Shown here: positions 1-12,487 of the stretch, piece by piece
How the letters are laid out: every line of letters starts with the position of its first letter
Numbering within the stretch: position 1 is the stretch's first letter
Assembly: GCA_013420905.1 (NCBI GenBank)
Contig: JAAXNY010000005.1
Coordinates: 4,340,001-4,404,000 of the forward strand
Direction of reading: 5' to 3'
Length of the DNA stretch: 64,000 nt
Origin: Collybia mongolica
Taxonomy: Eukaryota; Basidiomycota; Agaricomycetes; Agaricales; Clitocybaceae
Notes under the pieces: generated by a model
What the model was told of the DNA's origin: nothing
The model's database searches: none
The model's input: only the letters and a program-made list of their open reading frames with translations
Made by a program: the position numbers and the translations under genes

Positions 1-608
1 CAGTGGATTCGGGCTTCCAAGCTGCCAAATAGAAGAGCGAAATTTCAATCAATGCAGATATGAGGCGAACGGTTATTTGTTGGAATCATATAAGAAAAAA
101 TGAGAATATTCGATAACGTATTACACTGTTGTCGTATTTGAAGGGGCCAAGAACTCGGAGCAGGGTATTCATGATAGCAGCCTCGTGTGACATGATATAT
201 AACCTTTAATCAGACAACGAAATTAAGGCCGAGTCACAGCCGTCAAATCGTACTAGCCAAGCCAGGCGCCAAATGGTAGTCGAGATTGCCACTATTCAAC
301 CCACCGACGTTAGGATTCAGCCACGTTTACGGATCGGGAGACTCAAGGGTCGGATAAATCTGATGTGGCTATAGTCGTTTCGTGGGGATTTTAGATAATT
401 CCTATGAGATATCTCAGAGAGTATTTGTGAGAAGGGAATAGAGGGACGAAGAGCGTTACCAAAACAAAATTTAAAAGCGCGAGAATTGAAATTACGCGGC
501 ATCGTCGCCGCCAAAGTTATGACCGGGATTTGCCGTAGCTTTCTGTTTTAAACTGGATTGGGAGCGACTCCAAATGAGCTCCCACTCATGCTCTAACGTC
601 ATATCGAC
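1..608. other. upstream non-coding stretch
   Basis: No reading frame here looks like a gene. The last ~50 bases would be the promoter and 5' leader of the gene starting at 609. Confidence 0.4.
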
Positions 609-1280
609 ATGGCACAACCTCCAATTAACGTATACTATACGCACCCTTTCTCCTCAGCCGGAAAGCAACACTTAAAAACCCTGCTATCGAATATTTCCGA
701 ATCGAAAACATTCAAGTCCATTCCCTACGACGAGGCGCACAACGGCCTCTCTCCTTCCCAGCTCTTCCAACGTCTTGGTAGGTCCTGGTCGGATCGACCG
801 TACGCTATTATTGCAGACCGGAGAACTGCCACGGAAACCGACGCTTCAGCCTCTCCGACAGTCACAGTTGCTGCGTCATGGCAGATCACCCCGAACGACG
901 AGTGGGATCTCTATCGAGGGTCGCAAGATCTCGACGCTATGCCAGAAGCCGAGAGAAACACTTTACTGCGCGGACTGGCCGAACAGAGGGCCAACCGCGA
1001 GGCGCAGGAAAGTGGGGGCGAGGACTGGTTCTGGGAGCCGGGTTCGGAGCAGAAGGGGGTGGAAGCTATTCTGTGGCAGGTGAAGAATATCCGAGCTGAT
1101 TTGGGTGGAATGGACTATATTTCTTCTGTATATGATGTGAAGGATATAAGGGATATGCACCTGCATGTGAGCCATTTTCTGTGTATTGACTTGTTCTTGC
1201 TGATATGTTCTTTTCGTGTTTATCAGTTCAAGCTTTCGGCTGATAGTAATGGCGGACTGTTTAGTGCCCCACAGGACTGA
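609..1280 (+). CDS. conserved-looking hypothetical protein, 203 aa, two exons
   Basis: I do not recognise the family. The ATG at 609 opens a frame running to the TGA at 1278-1280. A 60-nt intron with GTGAGC donor and TATCAG acceptor fits at 1167-1226; its length is a multiple of three, so the frame stays open with or without splicing, but removing it deletes a hydrophobic Leu/Phe-rich insert that looks like translated intron. The spliced protein is 203 aa, acidic and Glu/Asp-rich in its middle (about residues 95-150), with no signal peptide or membrane segment. Codon use is ordinary and no lesion is visible, so it is probably a live gene. Function is unknown. Confidence 0.6.
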   Translation: MAQPPINVYYTHPFSSAGKQHLKTLLSNISESKTFKSIPYDEAHNGLSPSQLFQRLGRSWSDRPYAIIADRRTATETDASASPTVTVAASWQITPNDEWDLYRGSQDLDAMPEAERNTLLRGLAEQRANREAQESGGEDWFWEPGSEQKGVEAILWQVKNIRADLGGMDYISSVYDVKDIRDMHLHVSHFLCIDLFLLICSFRVYQFKLSADSNGGLFSAPQD

Positions 1281-1924
1281 GTGTTGGGTGCTGGGATTAG
1301 GGGATGTAGCGAGAGGAAGCAAGTACTGATTACTAACCACCTGACATATAGAGGTGGGAGGGACCGTTTTGTTATTCCATCCTAGTATGAGGTAAATTTG
1401 ACATTCGTACTTCGGCTCTTAGGAACGAGTTTGGCATACACGGTCTTTCCGACAATCAGTTCAAACCCTCCACGAACGTAGCGGTGGGGTGCTTAGTACT
1501 CCATGTACGTAAATGTTCAGTAGTGCGGATAACTGATCATCAGAGAAGTTGAGTACGCTCCATGTGACGCTCACCACCTGGAAAAAACTGATGCTGATGC
1601 TAACCATTTCGATTCTCGTTATTAAGTATCCTTCCTGTGAGGTGGACTGATATTAATAGCTTGCCTTTCCCGCAAACAACAGAAATCAATTGATTAGCGA
1701 CAATGTCGAGAAAAAAAAATTCTGGGTTGCGAGTTTGTGAGCTAGCTGGGATAAGCAAACTATCAAGAAAAGGATATTAACAAGAAAGCTATTCAACAAA
1801 AGTGGGGTACAGAGAATAAGAAGGGGACTAGCAAAGAAAAAGTCAAAGAAATCGGCATAATGATGAGATTGTCTAGTTTATCTGAAAAGCAATGGGATAA
1901 AATTGATGTCCAGCTGTCAAGCTT
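1281..1924. other. intergenic, nothing recognised
   Basis: AT-rich stretch with A-runs near 1705 and 1840. No gene, repeat or RNA gene recognised. Confidence 0.4.
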
Positions 1925-2182
1925 TCAAGTTTGACAAGTTTGGCGTTTCTCGAATTTGTTCAAGTGTTCTTTGAACGAGCTGATGCCGACAATTTTGCTG
2001 GTTGTACCGTTTTCAAAAGTATCGTCATGAATCCACACGTTATCGCCCACATTGTGGGTTCCAAACATGGGCACAACATGATTCCCATTTTCCAGAGTCG
2101 CGACCTGGACTGTGTCGGCTGTGAATTCAGGAAAAGAGACGTCTGGAGAACGATTGAAGAGATTGTCTTCCCAACTTGACAT
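1925..2182 (-). CDS. small hypothetical protein, 85 aa
   Basis: A frame begins MSSWEDNLF at 2182 and runs to a stop at 1925. It is hydrophilic, rich in Asn/Thr/Asp, and lacks a signal peptide. The only support beyond the open frame is that a decayed relative lies 2 kb downstream (about 3940-4230, same strand) and keeps the Asn-Asp-Thr and Gly-rich middle, which suggests that this frame was once a selected protein or an exon of one. It may be the last exon of a longer gene. Function unknown. Confidence 0.4.
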   Translation of the reverse strand: MSSWEDNLFNRSPDVSFPEFTADTVQVATLENGNHVVPMFGTHNVGDNVWIHDDTFENGTTSKIVGISSFKEHLNKFEKRQTCQT

Positions 2183-2229
2183 TTTCGCACGCCGATAGTT
2201 GCGAGAAGGGCATCGGGGGGGCTGCACAT

Positions 2230-2887
2230 TGTATATTCATCATTCTCATCAGCGAAAAGTAGAGAAAAATGAAAGAAGACGGACCCTTGTGTATGCGGAT
2301 GAAGTTGATTTCCTAAAGTAGCGTAGGGAGGAATATTATTCGGCGAGAGGCAAAATTCTCAAGCTTGAGACTCACGCAAACGACCGCTCATTCCTCGCAG
2401 CATTACAGATATTGGCCGTGCTTTGCCCAGCCCTAATTGCGTTAAAAAGTCTGGCACAATACGTACTCCTTGGATCAGGGCAGCCATTGGAAAGATCGAG
2501 TGAGAAACCACTACGATAACACATAATACCTCAATTATACAGGAAGCTTATTGTAAAGCCAGTAATACTCACAAGTCTTCACAATTCTGAACATTCTCTC
2601 ACCTGTTAAATACGGCAAACCTTTGATAAAAACTATTATACTAAAGGATGGACACTGACGAATAGAATGTAGTCAAGGCTTGGCCATGCGCTAGGGTACT
2701 ATGCGTTAAGAAGCCTTATAATAATTCAAATGTATCCTTACCCCCGTTTTGTCCGGCATCAACACACCTATGGGTGCCCGCGTTGTACAAATCATTTATG
2801 CTGCGACCCGAGTTTGTCCAGTCATTTGAAAAGCAGCCAAGACCACCATCAAATGTGCTTGCATATGGGATCTTATGTGCGCGATTG
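2230..2887. other. intergenic, nothing recognised
   Basis: Mixed-composition DNA without a convincing reading frame or repeat. Confidence 0.35.
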
Positions 2888-3187
2888 TCAGATATCCCCC
2901 AAAGCAGAAAGAAATTGAAACTCTACCTCATCGCAGGATTGACCGGTAGTACTTGTTCGGCAATCAGTTACGCCGTCGCAGCCAATAGCATGACGTCGGT
3001 TGCGGTCTGAAGCTCCAGAATTGCTATCACGGTGAAGGCCAGCAGTGAAACCTTCACAGTAGGTGAAAATGCAATGGTGATCTGTCACCTCTGGATAAGA
3101 AGACGTATCAAGCATGAATTTCGCTGCATTGGTAGACCAGATGAACAGCGAGAGAAGGCTAAGCGTGACAGCTTTGAGTAGAGACAT
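2888..3187 (-). CDS. small secreted protein candidate, 99 aa
   Basis: The ATG at 3187 starts a classical signal peptide: MSLLK followed by a Leu/Ser/Ile-rich hydrophobic core and a Thr-Asn-Ala cleavage site near residue 22. The predicted mature chain of about 77 residues has five cysteines and no transmembrane segment. This is the profile of the small cysteine-containing secreted proteins that are abundant in plant-associated fungi. No intron is required, though GTGAAG and GTAGAG could be donors inside the frame. The role is unknown. An upstream frame on the same strand (3188-3566, non-ATG start) may be a separate fragment. Confidence 0.45.
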   Translation of the reverse strand: MSLLKAVTLSLLSLFIWSTNAAKFMLDTSSYPEVTDHHCIFTYCEGFTAGLHRDSNSGASDRNRRHAIGCDGVTDCRTSTTGQSCDEVEFQFLSALGDI

Positions 3188-3939
3188 CTTCAATGAACCC
3201 AGAGTCGGGGTAGATGTGCTGCTGGAAAGGTTCAGATGAGGTGTTATTTATTGCAAAATACCGAGCGCCTTTTTCCATCATATCATGTGGGGTCGGTTCG
3301 AAAGCTTCGAGTTCTTCGTGATTATCATGCTTGATTAGGTCTGAAGAGATATAGCCCGAAGGACGTAACGGTGGGGCGGAAGTTTGCAATGCCATATTGA
3401 AGGCCCTCACAGGAAAGAAAGGGTTTCCACATAAGAAGAGTCTCCAAGAATGAATAATGAAATGCTGGGCGACATAATCAGATTGGATACCAAGTCCAGT
3501 ATCAACAACTCCAATATTGCACCACCATGGGTTCGTGGTGTGGAGAATTCCCATGAGGTGACGCAACTAATGACATCTAGAAGACGCAATGGTGGTACAA
3601 TGTTATGAAAGCTTTCGTTAGTACACGCCGCAAGATATAAATTGGTCGTTACCTTAAAATATCGACCCCAGGATTAAATTAAGGCTCCACTTGGCTCGAA
3701 TTAGAACATGAGACCCCCAATCAACAGATGATGGAGCCACTTAGTTCTCGTATAGGCCAGCAACAGACCGGGGGACTTAGTGATATTCGGGCATTTCGAA
3801 AAATGATCATCGAGGAGAAAAAGAAAGGGGACCCGGGGAGACGGCGAAATTGCATAGGCCGGTTGTTTTTGATCCTATCACATTTCTAACGCCAGAAAAG
3901 ATAGGGATAAAGCAGATGGTTGTGGGTTGACTTTTATGA

Positions 3940-4235
3940 GTTTGGCGTTTCCGGGGTTGCTGATGTGTTATTTATATAAGCTGATGCTGATAAATTTGTT
4001 AATTGTATTATTTCCTAAAGTAGTGTCGTTGAATCCATAACCCCACCTTGTGAGCTCCAAACCTAAGCGTAATCTCATTTCCGTCATCCAAAATCCGAAG
4101 ATGCAATTTGCAGCATGTTGGCTGTCACTTTGGCATTTGACGCAAATACTGCCGACAAATTGCTGGGTGCCCCACTATGATATATCGTCACATCAGTCGT
4201 TGCAGAGAAGGCAACGAGGAACGCCAAATATAGAT
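3940..4235 (-). pseudogene. decayed copy of the 1925-2182 protein gene
   Basis: The plus-strand text around 3985-4100 follows that around 1975-2110 in order: GCTGATGC..GA.AA.TTTG, then GT..T.GAA.TCCA, then a TTCC..ATTTTCC-like block. Translated on minus, pieces of the same protein appear in changing frames with stops. It is a duplicate that lost its frame. Confidence 0.45.
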
Positions 4236-4469
4236 AATTAATCTCGTTAATGATGCTAAAGAATAACGAGAAAAGGCAGACCCAGATGTTGTCACTTTTC
4301 TAAAGCCAGGGTGAGAAAGAGGCATCAAATTTCCAACTATAAAAGACTCAAACTGGAAACTCACGCATACGACTACTGAGTACTGACCCATGCTGCTATA
4401 GCACCAAGGGCAGTAATACGATTGACGGCAACCACGGAACTTCAATGACTTCCCAATCGGCAGCCAATC

Positions 4470-5105
4470 AGCTGATATTGTAGGAAAGATGATAGTTGAG
4501 ATTTGTTAGAAGGATATGATTCAAGGCAGGCCGAATTTGAGCAATGGGTATGAACAGGAATTTATTTCGCTCTGGGAATCTGATGTGTATGTTGTACAAT
4601 GAATCAACGCCAGAACTTACAATGTTGGACGACTTTTCGAAGCACTCCAAAGCAATTACCACAGTGGTGAATCATCTCTTGCAAATACAGGACTTAAGGA
4701 TCGCAAAACAAGTGCTTGCAAGGGGGCTGGGGAGCCTCTGGCGGTGTTGGATGGGTGTACCTCTAGACAAAGACCTAGGCCAGTGATATCTGGGGAAGCA
4801 ATGATGAGTTGTGTGCATGGGTGCCCCAAATTCCCCCTCAACTCGAAGTGTCCTGATATAAGTGCCCAGTTGGTCATATTTTCGCAGCGTGTGCTCAAGA
4901 GTTTGGGATTGTGCCTTCGAGCGAAGAGCGATGGTGTGATGTGGTTGAACCATCATCCAGACCCATGCAGACCTAGAGCACGAGCAAACATGGCTGATAA
5001 GTTGGCCTGAATAGCGGAGACACATCCGACTCCATTTCATTGGGAAGATAAAACTCGGAATGATGTATTTCTCTGATCGGCCACGGTTTGAAGCAGACAT
5101 ATAGT
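4470..5105 (-). pseudogene. F-box-like gene remnant, copy a (most decayed)
   Basis: Matches exon 1, the first donor (GTAAGT after a Ser-Asn-Ile that corresponds to Ser-Asn-Leu) and the start of exon 2 of the intact gene at 12488-14952. Recognisable blocks are the LRSKAQ region, the RTLRVEG block near 4830-4850, and an ALNHI...LNY stretch near 4500. Frame changes and stops separate them, and the downstream exons are missing. It is the oldest-looking of the three family members. Confidence 0.6.
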
Positions 5106-6383
5106 ATGAGGCAGAATTCGAGAATGGTGAAATGGGGAGCAGATCAAGTTTTCGCGACCCTGAGCCTCCCTATTGTCGGCTCAACGTTGGTTGGTCCTTT
5201 TTGCATCACGTGTTTCTTGGTCCAGGCTACTACCACCCATTTGCGGATCGATTGAAAAAAGGACGTCTTCAAATGAATGACCAGCTTAAACAGGACATGG
5301 CCCATGGGATGTTTGTTTAATTTTCTGTTCCATGCCTTTTTGAATGATACAGATGGCAAAACTCATCCTCGATTCGCTCTCGTACTGGACAAGTGAACAC
5401 AAATTCTTTCATCTCCAAGAGGGCAAACGTTCCGATATATCGTCCGTACCGTATGGCAAGGATCAGGACTCAGGAACCCCAAAGCACCTAGGGGAGGAGG
5501 CTGTGAGAATGTCGTCTGGGCGAAGCTTCGAAGGGTCACAATTGGTTAATGCGTGTCAATCCTTTCTATCCCGCTTCAGGCCACATACTATAATGTTCTC
5601 AATCAGATTTTTACTTCACTAGTCCCCCAACCTTTCACACAAATCATGCAGCATCAAACTTTGAGACAGATCAATCCAAGACTTTTGGCGCCATATTGGG
5701 GTCATTCCAGATGCATCCTTAATATGAAACGTTCTCGGTTTTCATTTACTCAAGAATCGTTTTTCAACTTAGGTTAAGATCATTTATGAAAGATACTCGG
5801 GGATAGACAAGTGAAGCAATCCTCAAAATTTCAGCCCTTTTCGGAACCAACATGTCGGTGTTGCGTGCGCACCGCCCTAGGGAAGATTCCGCAATGGAGG
5901 AAACACTTACTAAAGCCCTATCGCTATCGCATACCGACCCTTACGACAATAGCCCGGCCCCGCTACCATTCCACCGCCGGACAAGAGTGTTCTCCTCATA
6001 CGTACTGGAACGTCCACAACCCCGGAACACGATACGCGTGTTAAAACTTGACACTACATTCAAGTTACTCATACGAGATGCGTGTACCTTCGTGGCTACT
6101 CAAAACACCATACTATAGTCGTTCATTTCATTTGAGATTAGGACACATGAGAGAGAAGAATTTCAAGGACATACAAGTCGCCCAGGGATACAAGGCACCC
6201 ACTATTATATGTATCGCGTTTTGTGAAGGTTTATATATTTTATTCGCTCCGACTCAAAACAGCATTGAAAGTGTTCATCGGTCAAAAAGATCGTGGGGTT
6301 ATACCAATCTCTTGTGTCTGAAGTATCGTATCTCAACGGGAACAATTAATATAATACATTGCACGAAGCCACGGATTACTGCT
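5106..6383. other. intergenic, nothing recognised
   Basis: No frame with gene-like character and no repeat recognised between the two F-box-like remnants. Confidence 0.35.
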
Positions 6384-8827
6384 TTACAAACACTTCAGTC
6401 GGGGCCTCCATGATACTCCTTCGGAGTCAGTGACTTTGATACCATGACTACCTAGCTGCTCCGAAAATCCTGGCCAGATGTTCTTCGAGATCTCGTACCT
6501 AGCGGTTTGTGTCATGTCCGATCTGCTATGTGCAGTGTAGAAAAGACATTTACTCACTCTGTGACAGGCCATTGTATAAAATTAACCTGAATCTCGCGAA
6601 GAACAGGGAAGAGAGAGTACTTAAAGCCAGCAATTAGGTCAAGGTTGGTAGTTGAAGGTGATGAGCTGCCAAAGAATTGAGTTAGCTACTTTCATTGGCG
6701 GGAATTGTCAATAAACCTGAAACATTCCCCCAGGGACGACTCAAAGACGATCTTTACTATGTGCATATGTTTCTTTCCAGCGCGCGGCATTTCATACTCC
6801 CCAGTCTGTTAGGTTGAGATTAATTACTATAAGTGAGGATAAATGCTGGGATAATTATAACATACATAATCCAGAGACGGATTCAACTTCAGTAGCGTCA
6901 TGCTAGGACATAGATCAAAGATCGGGAGACCTTCGTGTCCAATCATGAGCTTGAAGATTTCTTGGCCGTGGTTTTTAAGAAACTTGGCAGCTTTTTGCCG
7001 ATTTTCATGAAACTTTGTGATATCTAGTTCTTGCAAGGCAGGCAAGCTGATGTGGACGTTAGAGGAGAACTAAACAGCCGATGAATGGTTGGAACTCACT
7101 TCAGAACTGACAATATATCAAAGAAAGACGAATGCAGCCTCGAATTCTCAATATCTCCAGAGCCGGAAACCAATCAGGTGATATTGGTGCCTGTGTCCAG
7201 AACTACGTCCATTGTGCAAGCCAGCTGACGTAGAGCAGGGAATCGGGATAAGGGCGCTGGACTTTGTATAGTTGGCGTGACCGGGATTGTTATGTCCAAA
7301 AGATATACCATGTTCGGGCCAGAGACATTAGCCAAATTTTCGATACCAGACACCAAGGAATCGTTAAGCACTCTTCGAAAAGTGGCATTTCACCATAACT
7401 AGGAAGGATGGGATGGAGAGAGCTGATGCTGACGAGATGGGGTACCCGCGATAACAATGTGGTCATATGCTCTCCCGTCACATTTCTTGGTAAGACCGAC
7501 GAACATGGCCAAAATCTTATCACTTGGATTTGGGATCCCCTTGAAGGGTCGCGCTCCAGGACGGCTGCATGTCGCTCTAAATCCATATCTCTGGTCAAAT
7601 TTATGACACTGTGAGTGTAAGGAAAGGAAAGCCGCTAGAGAAAAGAAACTGGATTAGCAAGACCATACATGAAATAATCAAGAAAATGGATTACATGAAA
7701 CACCTTCGAAACCATGGGTATACGTCCATTGGCAAGGACCGGCCTTGGGAACGACCAGTGATTTTCAGAAAGCCTGTAGGGGTAGGGATCCGTATCAATC
7801 GCAAACCGCAAGATACGACCCCATATCAAATCACTCAAATCCTCGGGAATATTCTCTAAAGGAACATAGAGCGGATTATGGGGAAGCGAATCGTCGCATT
7901 GTTCTTTCACCCTATACAAGGTTTCAGTGGAAAAGCTTTAGGTTTAGACTGAACACCAACATAACGCATGGCTTCAGAGCTGCTAATCCACGAAAATGCA
8001 CGTTGGTACATAGGCCTTCCAATTCGGTGAGGGCCTCAGGGCTACAAAGCGGCTCCGGTACTGTTAACTAAATTCTTCTTAGGGATAGATTTTCTGCCAA
8101 CATAGTCATCCTCGAACGAGGGTCTATGGCCATCGATATAGGAATAGAAATTACTTGAAGGTTTGGTGCGTGAGCTAAAGTATCGCCCATCTGGGGAAAT
8201 GGGTAGCGGTCCAAGGTATGGGAAAGGGATACTTCATTCTAAAATGTAAAAGGAAACTTTCAGTGATTCATGTCTCGTATACTCATGATTGCTTTTGACT
8301 CACAAGGTTTGACCAAGCCTTGAAGCATTCCATTATCTTTTGACTTAACTGACGAAGGGGTGCGTTGATCACCGGGGCGTTGTTTACCGTTTCAATGATG
8401 ACTAGACGGGTGGGATTGACCTTGGAAAGGGAGCTGAGAAGCCCTTTGACACTGTCGGATGAGCGTAGATCGAGAGAAAGGCCTAGGTCCATGATATTTG
8501 GGGAACATGTAATGATAGTACGCATGGACGTCCCATAGCCACCTTCAGCTCAAAGCTTTTTGATAAGAGCGCCAAGTTCTTTGTTCTCTCGCAAAGTGCG
8601 GGCGAGAGCTTGTGCTTGCGCCTTTGAACGAAGGACAACAACGTCGTACAGGAGGGGCGTCCCAACCATCATCCAACGTTTGCAGACGAGTAGCAGCACC
8701 GAGCATGGCTGATGAGATGGCCTGAAGAATGGAGAGGGACTCAACATGTCGTGGAGCATCTCATCAGGTACATGAAATTCAGGATGGAGTATTTCTTTCA
8801 CCATCTCATTTGGAGTTTATGGGCCAT
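6384..8827 (-). pseudogene. F-box-like leucine-rich gene, copy b, dead
   Basis: Full-length relative of the intact gene at 12488-14952, with the same seven-exon plan and equivalent splice sites (for example GTGAGT after Ser-Asn-Leu, GTAATC after VFH, CTCTAG before RLSF). It carries several independent lesions: a 1-nt deletion near 8812 just after the ATG at 8827; TGA at 8550-8552 where the intact copy has Arg CGA; TAG at 8068-8070 in exon 2; and TGA at 6692-6694 plus TAG at 6686-6688 in exon 6. The last exon still ends WRPRLK, like the intact copy. Two of the stops sit where the intact copy has CGA, the expected product of CpG deamination. It cannot make the full protein. Confidence 0.85.
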
Positions 8828-9376
8828 ATTTTGAAATGGCTATGTGTCAAATTCGAACCAAAATCGTGTCTGGTGAAGTTCTTTGTCCTGTCACACATCA
8901 CGATATCAATATATCACTTGTGACATTCACAGCCACCAACGTGTTGTTTGTCGGTGTGTACGCGTTTCTTCATACAATGTGTACAAGTAGGCATCACGGA
9001 AAGAGAAATATAGAAACTGGTTTCAACGTTCAGTAACAGGTAATATCACCGTGAACTTCCTTGCAGCCATACTTAGTAACCGAGAGCGCGGTGTAAGAAA
9101 TCGGTCATGTCAAGTGCGAGCTTGTGAATTGTGGACCGAACTAGCTCATGATCACCAGTTCAACTTGAACTACACATCTAAAAACCCTTCCAACAAGTAC
9201 CAGTTGCCTATAGAAAACTGTTCATATATCGCTGACAGAGCCAAAACCGGAAAAGCTTACGGTTGCAGGGATTACAATTTTACCTGCTAGACTCGTAACA
9301 AAACTTCCAGTTTCAGCTACATCCCATCTTCGTTAGGTCGTGTGCGAAATGCATCACTACAGGAACTGAGAAGAAC
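8828..9376. other. intergenic, nothing recognised
   Basis: Would contain the original promoter of the dead F-box-like copy b. No other feature seen. Confidence 0.35.
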
Positions 9377-11240
9377 TTAGCCATGACTCCCTAGCCTTTC
9401 AACTAACTTAGGGTCAAGCTTTCCTTTCCCTCCAAGTTCCAGGTCTCGTTTTCGTCGTCTATCAAATTTCCTTCGGTGATACATATATCTGGAATTGTTC
9501 TGTAACACCCACTTTTTGAGCTTCAAAGACAGTACTGTGGCCGCTTGGGTGGGTTGCGAGAAGAAATCTTTCCTTTCGGGGGGTTCCAAGTGAGAAGAGC
9601 TTTTAGTGAAAGACCCCAAGAAACGGGATAGCTTGTGTCCAAAGGTCTCCCTAGGGAGTGGGCAGCCGCAATACATATACTGCACACCGAATCGATCCTA
9701 TCGCACAAGATTAGGAATTGCCGGATAATCGAAATGAATAAAATCCGCCACCTGCCACGCCCTACAGGTGATGTCGAATGACGATGCAAGGCGATTTTCT
9801 TCTGCCTTATCATCACTGAAGTAGGCATTCGAGTTAAAAAAGAACATTGATGTGGGGGAAATAAACCGACTGGTCTAGGAAGCGTCCAACGTGAGCTCTA
9901 CAGTCCTCGTTATTTTCTAATGCCATGAACTGATGAGTGTGCCAAGCCAGGTCCATGTCGAGTGTCGGAACAAAAAAAGATGTAGGCGACGATGCAAGAA
10001 GGTCCAGGAATCTGAAAAGAGATGAATTGTCAATCTTCATAACCGAAAGGTTTGAACTAACGCATGATATCAAGTAATGACGTGTTGAAGAATGATCTCG
10101 TCTTCTCTACTTTTGAAGAAATTGGGTTGCGTCCATAGCAGTTCATGCATTTTATTTATAAAGCAACCTTGACGAAGGACCTAGAAACCAGGAAAGGAAT
10201 AAGCTAAAGTTACATTATTGAAAACCTGAAGGGACGCACAGCTCCAACGAGATCAACGGAGAAAATATTAAAGCAATCCTACACCGTGCTACCAGCCTTC
10301 TGGAGCATGACCCGTTTGACGTATCTTAGGGAATACCTACAATTCTTCCGGATAGACACTATCCACTGCTCTTCAGTGCTGTTATTTCTGTTTCGCACAG
10401 AACAATCAAATCTGGAGCTTACGGCTTGTAGTGGATAATGGCAAGTTGGGCAATATACTGTCTTCGTCTCCCACCGTGCTGCGTCTTCCAAAGCGTCGAA
10501 AATTCGTCGCGTTTTTAGTGTCCAAGCCTTCATCGAGCTCCTGAGGGCTCCGAAGCTAATGTATCGGATAACCGAGGCTGAGGAAGGATTGAATAATACG
10601 AAGTGAGATGATGGAGGGTGGATTACCAAAGTCTCAGCAACTGTTTTCCCAACTACTTTCAAAAGCGCCAGGGACGAGAGGGGATCACAACCCTCGGCAT
10701 AGAATCTGCAAAGGGTTAGAGTTACCAAGAAATGAATGTGAAGGAGGTCGTATAAAACGTACCCGGGATTGAGCATGTAAAGTGTGCCATACCTAATGCC
10801 GAAGGATGAGTGAAATGTTCAGCTCTAGTCAAACACAATGTGCACCATCATAACATCAATCGGAGGGAGAATGTCTTCAACCGGCATTCCGCTTAAATCG
10901 TATCAAACACCACGCCAAAAACCTGTGATCACGATAAATAAGAGATAAATTATGACTCGTAGAAATTCTCACCTTTCCACCACTAATCCAACAACCATGC
11001 CCACCTTTTCTCCTTATTGTCCGGCATCAAGGAAAGCGTGGCCTTGTTGTTTTCGTCAAGCCTATCGATCTGCTCCCTTAGTTTCACGAAACGGTGTTGA
11101 TTAGAGGGGCACCCATGCACTTGGAGCCGATGCCAAAGGTCGGCGGGAGTACATACGCAGGAGGCTTATCTCCGATCGGCACACCCGAACCTTCTGTGGG
11201 TCGGCTCGAGTATGGTGGGGGTATCCATCACTGAGCATTT
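9377..11240 (-). pseudogene. GRDP-like (DUF1399-like) gene, dead copy
   Basis: Relative of the intact gene at 34662-37388. It keeps the two signature blocks: a PPIDVMM..VWH stretch around 10770-10870, and PTLDMDLAWHTHQF near 9940-9970, followed by CGCPLP near 9665. Damage: in exon 1 one T is missing before the GLVVER stretch, giving TAG near 10970; part of exon 1 is deleted; the 30-nt exon after VWH is one base longer than the 29-nt one in the intact gene and breaks the frame; and about 300 bp that encode the GYLQQYF...FALP segment are absent, so the CPTC block runs nearly straight into the TEEQWIVSI block. The C-terminal glycine-rich tail is not visible either. Confidence 0.8.
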
Positions 11241-12487
11241 TGGGATCAGAGTTCTGGGAGACCTCTTATATTTCGCATGACTCTAATTTTGTGGTCAGGA
11301 TCGGTTTATTAATTATCAGCGTTGAGGATTAAGGTGGTTAAGGATCAGAGTCCGCATTTACAACCTCTTAATCACTTTTTGAACATTGGGTTTTTGAGTA
11401 CGAATAAGGACGTTTCTAGGGAGGCCAAACTCACGACCGCGTCAGGATGAACAGCACACGCCAGTATTTGAGAGAACCCATTCTTTGCCAAGATTGGGGG
11501 CAAGAAAAATCGGCATCAAGGTGAACGAACGCTGAACGAAGTGATCAATGATATTCAGCATCAACAAACTCGGCCGACCTTTAACGCCCTTTCGGCACAT
11601 GATATCAACTATAAACAGTTAACATAAATGCCAAGTACTACACATAGATGTATGGAGTCAGATTAACATTTGGTACTTACAAAAATATCGACGAAGGGTT
11701 GATGAAGGGGCAGTGACAAGTGTGCCAGTATCTCGAAGTTCGACGTTGATCGATGGGTGGCAAACGATTGCTAGCTCACAAGGGAATCGAGACATATTTG
11801 GAAACCTTTACTACGGTACGGCCATTGGATGAAGCAGGGGAATGTGTAGACAATGCAGTGCCAATTCAAACTTCACGTCGTGCGAGTCGCGTTTCCCATT
11901 GGTCATGTGACTACCTTTTTTTTTTATTTGTACTCAACTTCAGGCTTCAGGTGACGAGTATTGACTATCATCCTCCATTCTATATCCAAATCAAACCGTT
12001 CGCACCTCTTATTTCTTGAACAAGGGGAAGTGAATACTCTGCCATATTTGTGTACCGTCGTGGTCCATCCAACGACCCACGTAACTACTTTCATACGTCG
12101 CCCTTCGACTTCACTAACCTCTCACAGCCATTGACACGCTGTATTGAGACTGTTCCTCGCGTTTACAACAACATAAAGGTATCTAAACACCAATACTTGC
12201 TGACGGGCGGAGGGGATACGTGACGGCATGCGGAGATGGCAACCCAAACATGCTTTTTTGGACATTGAAACCACTGGACTGAGGGTATAGTTCATTGAAA
12301 CCCGTGGAGCACAAACGTAGTATCGCGGGTTTCCGCCTCGGGTGCAAACAGTTGTTCGCGTGGCTGTGATCGCAATCTACCAGTCCACACGCATTTGAAG
12401 GGTATCAAGCACACCTCGAGACGTCTGCAGAGGTAAGAAAAAACATAGACGGTGTATTTCAAATTAATCGACATTACTATAAGTATA
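11241..12487. other. intergenic, nothing firmly recognised
   Basis: An 88-codon plus-strand frame starts at 11753 (MGGKRLLAH), but it has no feature that would make it a gene. Otherwise no repeat or RNA gene seen. Confidence 0.35.
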